Shown in pieces: positions 34,109 to 42,644 of a stretch of DNA of 64,000 nt; position 1 is the stretch's first letter; the number at the start of each line of letters is the position of its first letter. The DNA comes from Paludicola sp. MB14-C6 (GTDB lineage: Bacteria; Bacillota; Clostridia; Oscillospirales; Ruminococcaceae), in assembly GCF_030908625.1 (NCBI RefSeq), contig NZ_CP133133.1, forward strand, positions 310,001-374,000, given 5' to 3'. The position numbers and the translations under genes are program-made. A model generated the notes under the pieces. It saw only the letters and a program-made list of their open reading frames with translations, was not told the DNA's origin and did not search any database.

Positions 34109-35161
34109 TTAAAAAATCATAATAAATACTTTTGTAAATACATAGGCTATCAATCCACAACCAGGGAAAGTTAAAACCCAAGTTAATACCATTTCTTTTA
34201 CTACACTCCAGTTTACACAAGATAGCCTTTTAGCAGCACCTACGCCCATAATAGCTGTTGTCTTTGTATGAGTTGTACTAACAGGAACACCTGTTAATGA
34301 AGATAATAATAAACAGCCTGTTGCTGCAACATCAGCAGAAAAGCCTTGGTATTTTTCAAGTTTAACCATATCCATTCCAACAGCCTTAATAATACGATAA
34401 CCTCCAATTGAAGTTCCAATACCCATTACTGCAGAACATAATACCATCAACCAAATTGGAATCGTAAAGTTGGTAACGTCACCTTGCCCATTTGCTAAAA
34501 AGATACCTAGCATAAAAACTCCCATGAATTTCTGTCCATCCTGAGCTCCATGCATAAAAGCCATCATAGCACCGCCTGCTACTTGTCCATTTTTAAAGAA
34601 ACCATTCGTTTTTCTACGATCCATACGTTTACAAATTAAAGTTATCACTTTTGTTGTTATCCAGCCTAATGCAAAGCCTAAAAATGTAGAAAGCACTAAT
34701 CCATATAAAACTTTCATCCATTCGCTACCATTGATACCGGATAAACCATTTTGTAGTGCAATTGCCGCACCTGAAATACCAGCAATCAATGCATGGCTTT
34801 CACTTGTTGGTATTCCAAAATACCAAGCTGTCACCGCCCAAATTACAATTGCAAACATAGCTGCACATAAAGCGACAAATGCATTATGTGTATTGCCTTT
34901 AAAATCAACCATGTTATAAATAGTCATTGCAACTGTACTGTTAATTGTCGTCATTACCAATACGCCAAGGAAATTAAAAATTGCCGCCATTATAATTGCT
35001 GCTCTTGGACTTATTGATTTTGTTGACACACAAGTTGCAATTGCATTCGGAGCATCAGTCCAGCCGTTAACTAAAATTACACCTAAAGTTAAAATTACGG
35101 TTATTAGTAGTGGTGGATTACTTATAATCTGTGAAATGAAGTCGCTAAGTGTGATTGACAT
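34109..35161 (-). CDS. pit: Low-affinity inorganic phosphate transporter
   Basis: PiT-family permease that imports metal-phosphate with protons or sodium. The duplicated signature is present as GWTDAPNAIATCVSTKSISPRAA near residue 30 and GVPVSTTHTKTTAIMGVGAAK near 300, with GIPTSESHALIAG between. About ten membrane helices; 350 aa. Cotranscribed with the DUF47 gene. Confidence 0.95.
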   Translation of the reverse strand: MSITLSDFISQIISNPPLLITVILTLGVILVNGWTDAPNAIATCVSTKSISPRAAIIMAAIFNFLGVLVMTTINSTVAMTIYNMVDFKGNTHNAFVALCAAMFAIVIWAVTAWYFGIPTSESHALIAGISGAAIALQNGLSGINGSEWMKVLYGLVLSTFLGFALGWITTKVITLICKRMDRRKTNGFFKNGQVAGGAMMAFMHGAQDGQKFMGVFMLGIFLANGQGDVTNFTIPIWLMVLCSAVMGIGTSIGGYRIIKAVGMDMVKLEKYQGFSADVAATGCLLLSSLTGVPVSTTHTKTTAIMGVGAAKRLSCVNWSVVKEMVLTWVLTFPGCGLIAYVFTKVFIMIF

Positions 35162-35383
35162 AACATTGTCCTCTTAAAATTCTAAAATTTTACACAAAAA
35201 TAAATCAACCAAAATATTTATTCAATATTTGGATGAATTATTATTTTAAGAATAACATGTTAAAAATATTATTTCAATAGATTTTTAAATAATAATATTT
35301 GTAATTATTTAACATTACTTAGAAAACTGCAATTTGAATATCATTTCATATTACGGTAAAGCTAATGGTGAGGAGTGATTTTT

Positions 35384-35674
35384 ATGAATGAATTTAACAT
35401 AAAAAAATTACCGTTATTAGCTAATAAGCAAAACCCAATTCCAAATCCGGATGCTCAAAAAATTACTGCTGTTGTTAAGCATGGCAATCAAATTAGTGGG
35501 TATCAATTATCAAACGGAGACATTTTAACCAAGGAACAAGGTGTTGATTTAGCAAAATCAGGTGGAATAAAAGGTGTAGGAATAGCAACTAATAAAGGGA
35601 ATGAATATTTACGCAGCCTTCCAGATGAAAGTGAAGGCAACAATCTTTCCAGCTTACCTGTAATAAACGATTAA
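35384..35674 (+). CDS. DUF3892 protein, 96 aa
   Basis: The centre matches the DUF3892 pattern ITAVVKHGNQISGYQLSNGDILTKEQGVDLAKSGGIKGVGIATNKG followed by YLRSLPD. The family is common in Firmicutes and of unknown function. ATG after GAGGAGTG. It lies alone between two minus-strand genes and shares a bidirectional terminator with the methyltransferase. Confidence 0.85.
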   Translation: MNEFNIKKLPLLANKQNPIPNPDAQKITAVVKHGNQISGYQLSNGDILTKEQGVDLAKSGGIKGVGIATNKGNEYLRSLPDESEGNNLSSLPVIND

Positions 35675-35680
35675 ACAAGA

Positions 35681-35714
35681 AACTTCCATTTAGTAAAATT
35701 TCTAAATGGAAGTT
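35681..35714. terminator. Bidirectional terminator
   Basis: AACTTCCATTTAG and CTAAATGGAAGTT form a 13-bp stem with T-rich flanks on both strands, between the convergent DUF3892 and methyltransferase genes. Confidence 0.85.
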
Positions 35715-36305
35715 TTATAATTTTTGTGCAATTAAAACAAAAATTTCAGCATTATCAACCGTTTGGATTGGTGTTAACAAAGCTTTTTTAAAATAATCTT
35801 GTATTTTTGGGGCAGTTGGCAAATAGCTTGATTCCGCAACTTGACAAGGAGATTTATGTAATTCGTTAATCTCGTCCCTGCTTTGCGAATGACATATAAT
35901 CAATTTACCATTTAGGGCTAAATAACCTGCTAAAACAGAAATAGCTTTTTCTTTATCTTCAAAATGAGGAAACATTGAATAACAAAAAATATAGTCAAAT
36001 TGTTTAATAGGCAAGTTGATTTTCAAAATATCTCCAGTTAAAAACTTTACATTAGTATCTTTGTTTTTTTGCTTCGCTAATTCAATCATGTTTTCGGCAA
36101 TATCTACTGCTACTATGCTACCGTTGCCTAAAATACGCTCATTATAATATGGTATCATTATACCGGTTCCTGTTCCAACATCGAGTATATTGGAATTAGG
36201 CTTTATTTGAACAAAATCTAAAATAACATTTATTTTTTCAGGATCATGTTGAGCGATTTCATCCCATTTATCTGCAATCGAATTAAAAAAAGTGCGGTTA
36301 TCCAT
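35715..36305 (-). CDS. Class I SAM-dependent methyltransferase
   Basis: 196 aa with the SAM motif ILDVGTGTGIMIPYY near residue 40, IVAVDIAENMIELAKQ (motif II), VKFLTGDILKINL and FDYIFCYSMFPHFEDKEKA. It resembles small stand-alone methyltransferases of the Methyltransf_11/25 group. The substrate cannot be deduced. 28 bases from dnaI. Confidence 0.88.
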   Translation of the reverse strand: MDNRTFFNSIADKWDEIAQHDPEKINVILDFVQIKPNSNILDVGTGTGIMIPYYNERILGNGSIVAVDIAENMIELAKQKNKDTNVKFLTGDILKINLPIKQFDYIFCYSMFPHFEDKEKAISVLAGYLALNGKLIICHSQSRDEINELHKSPCQVAESSYLPTAPKIQDYFKKALLTPIQTVDNAEIFVLIAQKL

Positions 36306-36332
36306 GTAGTTACCTCTTATTGATAATTTATT

Positions 36333-37319
36333 TTATATTTCGTTATTTTTTAGTTTAATCTGTCGAATGTCTTTACCGACAAATTTCAAACATTTATACA
36401 ACGTCATTAGTCTCGATGCAACACGCTTATTGTATCTACTGTCTAATTCATTCAACATTAAATTTGTGTTGATAATAGTAGGTTTATTTAAATTTAATCT
36501 TGAATTTATAATATTGTATAGAGAGGAAGTATTAAACTGACTTTCGAACTCGGCTCCAAGATCATCAATAATAATTAAATCTGCATCTAAAACTGTTTGC
36601 ATTGTGTTGGCTCCGTCTTCCCCTTTGCCAAAATATTCATCTTGCAAAGTTCGAAATAAATCGAGAGAAGATACATATAAAGCACGATAACCTTTATGGG
36701 CAATTGTATCTGCAATTGCAAGTGATAAATGTGTTTTGCCCAAACCGGTTTCTCCAATCATTAAAACACTTGGCGAATCTATAGAAAAAGTTTGGGCATA
36801 TCTTGTGCAAAAGTCTAGTATATTGCTCATTATTTTTTTAGGTGAAACACCTGTACGTTCATCGGGAATATCGCTATAATATTTTAAATAAAAATTTTGA
36901 AAATTAGATGTTGATACGGTTGTTCGTTTGTTTAACTCTTGAACGTTTAGTTCTGTTAAAACATCTGTTAAGCAAGAACACTTTACACCGTCTACATATC
37001 CTGTATCATCGCATTGAGAGCAATAAAAATGTGTGTCTAAGTAATCTGGGGTATATCCATTTTGAATTAGTATATCTTTAATCTCATTTTGAATTGCTAA
37101 ATTTTCATTTTTAATACTCGTAATTTGAGTTTCCGTATTAAATTCATTAAAAACGGTACGTATCACTTTTAAACTGGTTAGTGCAAGTTTCTGATATAAG
37201 TCTTTGATATATGGAATTTTGAGACAAACTTCATCGTATCGTTGATTGGCAATACGTCTTGCTTTTTGTTCCCTTTGAGAGATAATCTTTAACGCTCTCA
37301 TAAAGTTTTCATTTGCCAT
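36333..37319 (-). CDS. dnaI: DnaI/DnaC-type helicase loader ATPase
   Basis: Loads the replicative helicase. An N-terminal helical part, a zinc-binding-like segment (CSQCDDTGYVDGVKCSC near 105) and the AAA+ core with GETGLGKTHLSLAIAD near 170 and ADLIIIDDLGAE near 230, then RMMTLYK-type sensor region (VASRLMTLYKCLKF). The pair with the DnaD-domain gene upstream is typical for Clostridia. GGAGAAC precedes the ATG. Confidence 0.92.
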   Translation of the reverse strand: MANENFMRALKIISQREQKARRIANQRYDEVCLKIPYIKDLYQKLALTSLKVIRTVFNEFNTETQITSIKNENLAIQNEIKDILIQNGYTPDYLDTHFYCSQCDDTGYVDGVKCSCLTDVLTELNVQELNKRTTVSTSNFQNFYLKYYSDIPDERTGVSPKKIMSNILDFCTRYAQTFSIDSPSVLMIGETGLGKTHLSLAIADTIAHKGYRALYVSSLDLFRTLQDEYFGKGEDGANTMQTVLDADLIIIDDLGAEFESQFNTSSLYNIINSRLNLNKPTIINTNLMLNELDSRYNKRVASRLMTLYKCLKFVGKDIRQIKLKNNEI

Positions 37320-37338
37320 ATGAGTTCTCCGTTTCGTA

Positions 37339-38262
37339 TTATTTTAATTTAGGCACATTATCCCAAAATCGATCAAGTTCATCAACATCATACGATGCAT
37401 TTTGGGAATTCTTTTTATTCGCTTTTCTTGGTTCCGATTCCACGCCCATAACTTCTTCTATTGTTTTATAACCTTTTTCGTGCCAAGAAAGAAGAATCTT
37501 GTTTATATAAGGAAAGGCAAGCTTGCCTATTGATGCAATCGTTTTTTCATACGCATATTTTATCATATCAAGGTCAAATCCATATTGGTCAAACCATCTA
37601 TTGATAAATTCTCGTTCAGAATCTGTTAATGCCCTCGTATCAATTCCAAATATTTTCTGTACTTTACATTGATTTGTTTTTGATTTTTTTAATAAATTTA
37701 AATATTGCTCCGCTAATTCATGTGTTACAATGCCATTATCCGCCCAATTAGCACATACTTTTTCAATATAACGTGCATTAACTTTATCAATAGAAACACA
37801 ATATTCAAGTGCCATTAAAACAACGTCAGCTGGCAACCTAATAAATTCTAGAATATGTACTATCGTTTTATGCTCTACTGAGGTAATAGGTCGCTGCAAT
37901 AAATTTTCCATACACTCTAATAAATAAGTAAGTTCTTTACTTGAAATAATAGCTTGTTGCTGAATGTTTTGCGGTTGTGCGGCTTTGGAAAGCAAAACGA
38001 CAGAGGGGTTTACTTTTTCTGTTTCAATGGGTATTAGTAACTGTTTTTCAATCCAGTATTGTATTGCTTTGTTAATTTTGCCTTCGGATACATTTAATAA
38101 ATTTGAAAGTAAATTGGAGCTATAGCTTTTATCTGCGTTTTTAAAAATCAATAAAATAACCTTTAAATAAATCGGATCTAAACTTTCAAAAGAATCATCA
38201 ATTATGCTTTTAGGTATGGCAAAATTATTTTGATAGGATTCGAAATTAATTTTATATGACAT
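37339..38262 (-). CDS. dnaD: DnaD-domain replication protein
   Basis: 307 aa with an N-terminal winged-helix part (ANLLNVSEGKINKAIQYWIEKQLL-like region near 55-80) and two DnaD domains: LEFIRLPADVVLMALEYCVS, then DQYGFDLDMIKYAYEKTI, PYINKILLSWHEKGYKTIEEV. The C-terminal YxxxIL...W.xxG.kT signature is complete. Upstream of dnaI by 19 bases and presumably cotranscribed. Confidence 0.92.
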   Translation of the reverse strand: MSYKINFESYQNNFAIPKSIIDDSFESLDPIYLKVILLIFKNADKSYSSNLLSNLLNVSEGKINKAIQYWIEKQLLIPIETEKVNPSVVLLSKAAQPQNIQQQAIISSKELTYLLECMENLLQRPITSVEHKTIVHILEFIRLPADVVLMALEYCVSIDKVNARYIEKVCANWADNGIVTHELAEQYLNLLKKSKTNQCKVQKIFGIDTRALTDSEREFINRWFDQYGFDLDMIKYAYEKTIASIGKLAFPYINKILLSWHEKGYKTIEEVMGVESEPRKANKKNSQNASYDVDELDRFWDNVPKLK

Positions 38263-38444
38263 GATGATCTCCTCTGAATTTCATATTCATAAATTATTGT
38301 TGTTTATAGACAAATATTATAACATAGCTGCAAATTTAAAACAATTAGGATTTCATACAATTAATATAATTTAACTATTTTTATCTCTTCCATTTTAATA
38401 AGAAATATGATAAAATATTAATAATTATATTAACGGAGGTAGTC

Positions 38445-38999
38445 ATGAGCAAAGAAACAATTGTTCCTGGAATTGGAATTGGCGGTTTGAAAGATAAATA
38501 TGACATTAAAATTTTAATATGCTATTTACTCCACACAATACAAACACCTCTTTCAAGAGATCAGCTTAATTATGTATTTCAAGATGATCAAATAGTGAAT
38601 TATTTTAGCTTTTGTGATGCATTGGCAGAATTATTGGAAACAAATCATATACAAACCAAAAGGCAATGCAATCAAGAAGTATTTGAGTTAAATGCTCTAG
38701 GCGTTGAAACTGCTAAACAGCTTTATCAATCATTACCAACCTCTTTAAGAGATCGAGTTGTTACAACTGCAATGAAGCTTTTAGCAAACATCAAAAATGA
38801 AAAAGAAAATGAAGTTATTATAAAGCCATATAAAAATGGGTATTTAGTAAAATGTACAATTCATGAAATTAACTTTGATTTGATGTCCTATGAAGTATTT
38901 GTTCCCGATCTATTACAAGCCGAAAAAATCAAAGTCAAGTTTCAAGAAAAGCCATCTAAAATATATCAAGGGCTCATTCAATTATTACTGGATGATTAA
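38445..38999 (+). CDS. DUF4364 protein, winged-helix-like
   Basis: 184 aa. The N-terminal DKYDIKILICYLLHTIQTPLSRDQLNYVF is the DUF4364 opening and looks like a winged-helix domain; the rest is alpha/beta with a final acidic end. Found next to replication genes in Clostridia; function unknown. GGAGGT before the ATG. Divergent from dnaD. Its original terminator appears to be the hairpin duplicated by the IS1182-type element. Confidence 0.85.
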   Translation: MSKETIVPGIGIGGLKDKYDIKILICYLLHTIQTPLSRDQLNYVFQDDQIVNYFSFCDALAELLETNHIQTKRQCNQEVFELNALGVETAKQLYQSLPTSLRDRVVTTAMKLLANIKNEKENEVIIKPYKNGYLVKCTIHEINFDLMSYEVFVPDLLQAEKIKVKFQEKPSKIYQGLIQLLLDD

Positions 39000-39029
39000 C
39001 CTTTATAATAGTATAAGTTATCAGTTCAG

Positions 39030-39047
39030 TCAGCATTTACATGCTGA
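39030..39047. repeat. Duplicated hairpin, left copy (IS target duplication)
   Basis: TCAGCATTTACATGCTGA, itself a perfect hairpin, is repeated at 40578-40595. The two copies abut the ends of the IS element. Confidence 0.8.
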
Positions 39048-40577
39048 CTTCAGTCTGAAGAAAAAGCCCGATTTTGGCGTAACCAAAGTCGGGCTTTTGA
39101 ATATATGGTTGAAAATTTGAAAAAAGTGCAAAGGATACAAAAAGGAGAGTTCACCCTCCACTTATGTATTGCAGCTTTTTAAGGTTCATGCACGCAAATT
39201 TAAGCCTAACCCAGTTTGTTACTTGGGCAAGACCTCGATAAGGTGTATAACGCATTGCGTATTTTTCTTTCGCATCAGCAAAAACTCGCTCAATCGTTTC
39301 TTTTCGCTGTGCATAAAGATCTTTGTATTTTATTGCATAACGAATATCTGAAACTTGCTCTAAGTACTCATGCCAAACATGAACTGTGTATTGTTTCTGG
39401 AATTCTTTACTTTCAGTGCATTTGTAACGAAACCCACAGATTTTACAGTCGTTTGGATTGCTTTTAAATTCTTTGTATCCTTCTCTATTCGTGGTGGAAT
39501 AGTGTAAAACTTTATTGTTTGGACATACTACACAGTCAAAATATTCATCATATGAAAAATCATATTTCTTAAAAAAGCCTTGTTTTGTCATTGGTCTACG
39601 ATATGGTACTAATAAATCTTTTCCATCATCTATAAGTCTTTTTGCAATATAGGGAGTATTGTAGGCACTATCTGCCACTATTGTTTGGATTTCGGGGTGG
39701 TTTTCTTTTAATTTATCATACAAATCATCGAATGCTACGCTGTCATGTACATTGCCTGCTGTTACATGAACATCTACAATGTAGCCTTTTTTGTCACAAG
39801 CTGTATGTGCTTCATAAGCAAGGCATTTCTTATGCTCTCCTTTATGAAATACACCGCTTTCAGGGTCAGTGGTTGATTCATTGATGATTTTTTCTTCTAT
39901 TTTAGGTGGCTTTGTATCGTCAAATGGCTTTTTTTTATGTTCTTCTCTATCTTTATTGATTTCGTCCATTAGTTGTTTCTCATAATGTTTTGCTGCTACG
40001 GGGATTGATTTCTTTACAACCTTTTTTATATTTGCATTTGCTTTTATATGGGTTCCATCTACAAATACCACCTCTGGGTCAAGATATCCCATATCATTGA
40101 TTTCATTCAATATCCAGTTGAAAATGCATGCAATAGTATTCTCGTTAAATCTATGTTTAAAGGCATAACTTATTGTTGTAAAGTGAGGTATTTGTTCTGT
40201 CATTAAATATCCTAAAAACCAACGATATGCACAGTTCATTTGTACTTCTTCTACCAATTTGCGCAACGAACTTATTCCATACAAATGTTGTATTAAGACC
40301 ATTTTGATTAGTACTACTGGGTCTATGCTTGGTCTTCCATTATCTTTACAATACAAATCCTCTACGAAATCATATATATGACAGAAATCCACTGCACTAT
40401 CTATTTTTCTAAGCAAATGTTCTGCTGGAATAAATTCTTCTAAGCACAAAAACTCTACTTGTGTTCGGTCTTTTTTAGCTTTAACTAACATTTAATCACC
40501 CTATTTAATTATACCATTTTTCGCGTCAAAAGTCCCCTAAATCATCGAATTTAGGAGACTTTTTCTACAAGCTGCAG
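39048..40577 (-). mobile_element. IS1182-family insertion sequence
   Basis: About 1.53 kb. The terminal inverted repeats are imperfect: CTTCAG..TG.AGAAAAAG at the left, CTGCAG..TG.AGAAAAAG read inward from the right. An 18-bp target duplication that is itself palindromic flanks it. Each end carries an internal hairpin (39061-39098 and 40529-40563) followed by T tracts, which would block read-through into the transposase. Confidence 0.85.
39151..40491 (-). CDS. IS1182-family transposase, 446 aa
   Basis: DDE transposase. N-terminal RKIDSAVDFCHIYDFVEDLYCKDNGRPSIDPVVLIKM; the catalytic Asp residues are in VVFVDGTHIKANAN (near 150) and TIVADSAYNT (near 270), and Glu in KETIERVFADAKEKYAMRY (near 405). 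A Cys-rich segment (CVVCPNNK ... CKICGFRYKC) lies between the second Asp and Glu, as in this family. Intact, so probably active. Confidence 0.95.
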   Translation of the reverse strand: MLVKAKKDRTQVEFLCLEEFIPAEHLLRKIDSAVDFCHIYDFVEDLYCKDNGRPSIDPVVLIKMVLIQHLYGISSLRKLVEEVQMNCAYRWFLGYLMTEQIPHFTTISYAFKHRFNENTIACIFNWILNEINDMGYLDPEVVFVDGTHIKANANIKKVVKKSIPVAAKHYEKQLMDEINKDREEHKKKPFDDTKPPKIEEKIINESTTDPESGVFHKGEHKKCLAYEAHTACDKKGYIVDVHVTAGNVHDSVAFDDLYDKLKENHPEIQTIVADSAYNTPYIAKRLIDDGKDLLVPYRRPMTKQGFFKKYDFSYDEYFDCVVCPNNKVLHYSTTNREGYKEFKSNPNDCKICGFRYKCTESKEFQKQYTVHVWHEYLEQVSDIRYAIKYKDLYAQRKETIERVFADAKEKYAMRYTPYRGLAQVTNWVRLKFACMNLKKLQYISGG

Positions 40578-40595
40578 TCAGCATTTACATGCTGA
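40578..40595. repeat. Duplicated hairpin, right copy
   Basis: Second copy of the palindromic target. Here it is followed by CTTTTTGTTT, so it is the half that retains the terminator T tract of the disrupted DUF4364 terminator. A further hairpin, GGGTAG...CTACCC at 40649-40680, ends the truncated HlyD gene. Confidence 0.75.
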
Positions 40596-40707
40596 CTTTT
40601 TGTTTGCCTTTTATAAACTTTTTATTAAAATTTTAGTACAAACGCCAAAATGGGTAGCTACTAAATAATTAGTATCTACCCTTACACTCTATACTATTTT
40701 TAATAAT

Positions 40708-40953
40708 TTAATCCATCAGATTTATTTTCTGAAATAACCAAACAATTATCTTTTTTGAGCTGCTGATTACTCTTGCATCAGTAATCATACCGGCTTTAAT
40801 CTCTCGAACTTCACCCTTTACGTTTTTAAGTTTAGTTTTATCTACGATTGCTTCAGCTTTATAAAACTTTCTTGGATTAGCGTCATTAACAAAGGAATCA
40901 GCTGAAATAGATACGATTGAACCAGTAATTTTTCCATATTCATTTAGCGGCAT
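40708..40953 (-). pseudogene. HlyD-type bacteriocin export protein, C-terminal fragment
   Basis: 81 codons resembling the end of a membrane-fusion protein that works with C39-peptidase ABC exporters: YKAEAIVDKTKLKNVKGEVREIKAGMITDARVISSSKKIIVWLFQKI. The reading frame begins four bases from the end of the IS3 element, and the N-terminal two-thirds is missing on the other side. The IS insertion, with a deletion, destroyed it. One of several remnants of a lost bacteriocin exporter. Confidence 0.75.
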
Positions 40954-40997
40954 TGAGTGTAGTAGTCAAGCAAAGTTGTAACACCAGTGTATAAATT

Positions 40998-41717
40998 TTA
41001 TGCAGCAGTTCTGGCTACTGCAGGTGGAAGACCGCCATTGTATGTGTGAGGTCGCACATGATTGTACCATCCATACACAAACTCATAGATTCCTTTATCC
41101 ATTTCATCAGCTGATTGAAATGTAAACAAGTTAAAGAATTCGTTCTTTAATGTATTATAAAAGCGTTCCATTGGCGCATTATCATAAGGGCATCCAGCAC
41201 GACTCATGCTCTGCTGAATGTGAGCCTTTTGGCAGTAGTCATTAAATTCTTTAGATGTAAATTGACTTCCTTGGTCGCTATGCAAAATTAGCCCTCTTGG
41301 TGGTTTGTGACGTTTGATTGCTATTTTCAATGTCTCTATTCCAAGTTCAGCAGTTATATGATTTCCATCTAGTGTCGCTACTGCTGAGCGATCATACAAA
41401 TCAATAATAGAACAGTTATACCTCATTGTCCCATCTTTTTGTGGAAGGTAGGTGAAATCAGTACACCATACCATGTTGGGCTGTTCTACATCAAAGTTTT
41501 GATTCAGAAGATTCGGAAATATTTTATTTGGTATTCCTTTTTTATAAATAGGTTTTTTCTTACGAACTATCGAGCTTAATCCAAGTTCAAACATGTACTT
41601 ATATATGGTTGAATAACAATATGTAAAACCATATGGAATTAGTAAATCACGCATCATTCGATAGCCTTGAACTCCATTTGTAGCATGATATATTTCAACG
41701 ATTTTTCGTTGAGTCAT
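40998..41717 (-). CDS. IS3-family transposase OrfB (integrase core)
   Basis: rve-type DDE integrase: MVWCTDFTYLPQKDG (first Asp), LILHSDQGSQFTS (second Asp), and APMERFYNTLKNEFF (Glu). The frame continues open upstream of this ATG to about 41885, where the minus strand has AAAAAAG in the orfA frame. The active protein is therefore an OrfAB fusion made by -1 frameshifting, and the ATG at 41717 is internal. Confidence 0.93.
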   Translation of the reverse strand: MTQRKIVEIYHATNGVQGYRMMRDLLIPYGFTYCYSTIYKYMFELGLSSIVRKKKPIYKKGIPNKIFPNLLNQNFDVEQPNMVWCTDFTYLPQKDGTMRYNCSIIDLYDRSAVATLDGNHITAELGIETLKIAIKRHKPPRGLILHSDQGSQFTSKEFNDYCQKAHIQQSMSRAGCPYDNAPMERFYNTLKNEFFNLFTFQSADEMDKGIYEFVYGWYNHVRPHTYNGGLPPAVARTAA

Positions 41718-41851
41718 TGTCTTTTGCTCTCGATAATTAGCTTTTCTGTCTTTTAAAAAGTTATAGTATGCGTTGGGATATATGTTAAGCCTACGTAGAA
41801 GCCATCTAAGTCCAAACTCTTCTTTATTATTCTGGATAAACTGATACTGGT

Positions 41852-42142
41852 CTATTCTATTTCCTTCGCAAAGAATGCCGCTGCCTTTTTTAAAAATGCG
41901 TTTTCCTTTTGTGATTCAGCGAGTTCTTTACGCAACCGTCGAATTTCTTCATAAGCATCAGTTTCTTGTTTAATTTCAGGTTTTGTTTGGCATTCTTTAC
42001 GGCGTTGTTGCAACCAATATGTAATTGTCCCTTGTCCAAGATAATATTCTTCAGTTAGGCTTTTCTTTGTACGTCCTTCTTCCAAATAGAGACGCAAAAC
42101 TTTTTCTTTGAGCTCTGGCTCATACTTATTGTAGTTTGTCAT
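41852..42142 (-). CDS. IS3-family transposase OrfA
   Basis: 96 aa. A helix-turn-helix (KEKVLRLYLEEGRTKKSLTEEYYLGQGTITYWLQ) is followed by a leucine-zipper coiled coil (EEIRRLRKELAESQKENAFLKKA). Start at MTNYNKY, with AAGGAGTG upstream. The A6G slippery heptamer at 41885-41891 lies within its last 14 codons. Confidence 0.92.
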   Translation of the reverse strand: MTNYNKYEPELKEKVLRLYLEEGRTKKSLTEEYYLGQGTITYWLQQRRKECQTKPEIKQETDAYEEIRRLRKELAESQKENAFLKKAAAFFAKEIE

Positions 42143-42223
42143 GTTGTATCCACTCCTTGATTTCAATTTATTATATCAGATTTCTATATCAAGGTGTTAC
42201 AACTTTATTATATCAGGTCAATA

Positions 42224-42385
42224 TTAAGTGTTTAATGTAATATACACATTAAGAATGGTTAGATGAATTGAATCATATTTTTCATTACATCTTTTAATTC
42301 CTATTAAAAACAATAAACTAAAAGATATAATGCTAAAAAAAACAAATATTTTAAAATTTAAAATTAGCGAAATTATTGCACACAT
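42224..42385 (-). CDS. Small membrane protein, 53 aa
   Basis: Two adjacent hydrophobic segments (IISLILNFKIFVFFSIISFSLLFLIGI) and a polar C-terminal tail. It ends four bases from the IS3 boundary. The ATG has no clear ribosome site of its own. It may be an immunity-type membrane peptide or a fragment of a larger gene cut by the IS. Confidence 0.35.
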   Translation of the reverse strand: MCAIISLILNFKIFVFFSIISFSLLFLIGIKRCNEKYDSIHLTILNVYITLNT

Positions 42386-42438
42386 TGTTCCAATGGCAAT
42401 ACATAAATAATAATACGTTTTAAATTTATCTCTCCCTT

Positions 42439-42626
42439 TTAAATAATGGTGATGTATTGTTCTTGATCTTCAACAATAATAGCGGGAGAAATTGTTGTGT
42501 CTTTTATACCAAAATATTCTTCAACAAAATCCTCAGCATCCTCTTTTGATTTTAGATTTCCAGCAATTGTATTCAAATCTAGTTTTTTTAATTCAAAACT
42601 GCTATCGAACTCGACAAATCAACCAT
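42439..42626 (-). pseudogene. Frameshifted small bacteriocin-locus gene
   Basis: AGGAAAGGAATAG lies before an ATG that reads only MVDLSSSIAVLN. The neighbouring frame continues SSFELKKLDLNTIAGN, then KSKEDAEDFVEEYFG to a stop at 42439, and lacks a start codon. A single indel near 42590 would join them into a protein of about 62 residues. The product is unknown; leader-like or regulatory. Confidence 0.5.
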
Positions 42627-42644
42627 TTTAACTATTCCTTTCCT

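Larger units (their letters stand above)
40958..42220 (-). mobile_element. IS3-family (IS150-like) insertion sequence
   Basis: 1263 bp with 28-bp imperfect ends starting TG and both containing AAAGTTGTAACACC. The flanks (GAG at left, ATA at right) show no target duplication, which suggests that a deletion or recombination followed insertion. Two overlapping frames encode the transposase. Confidence 0.88.
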
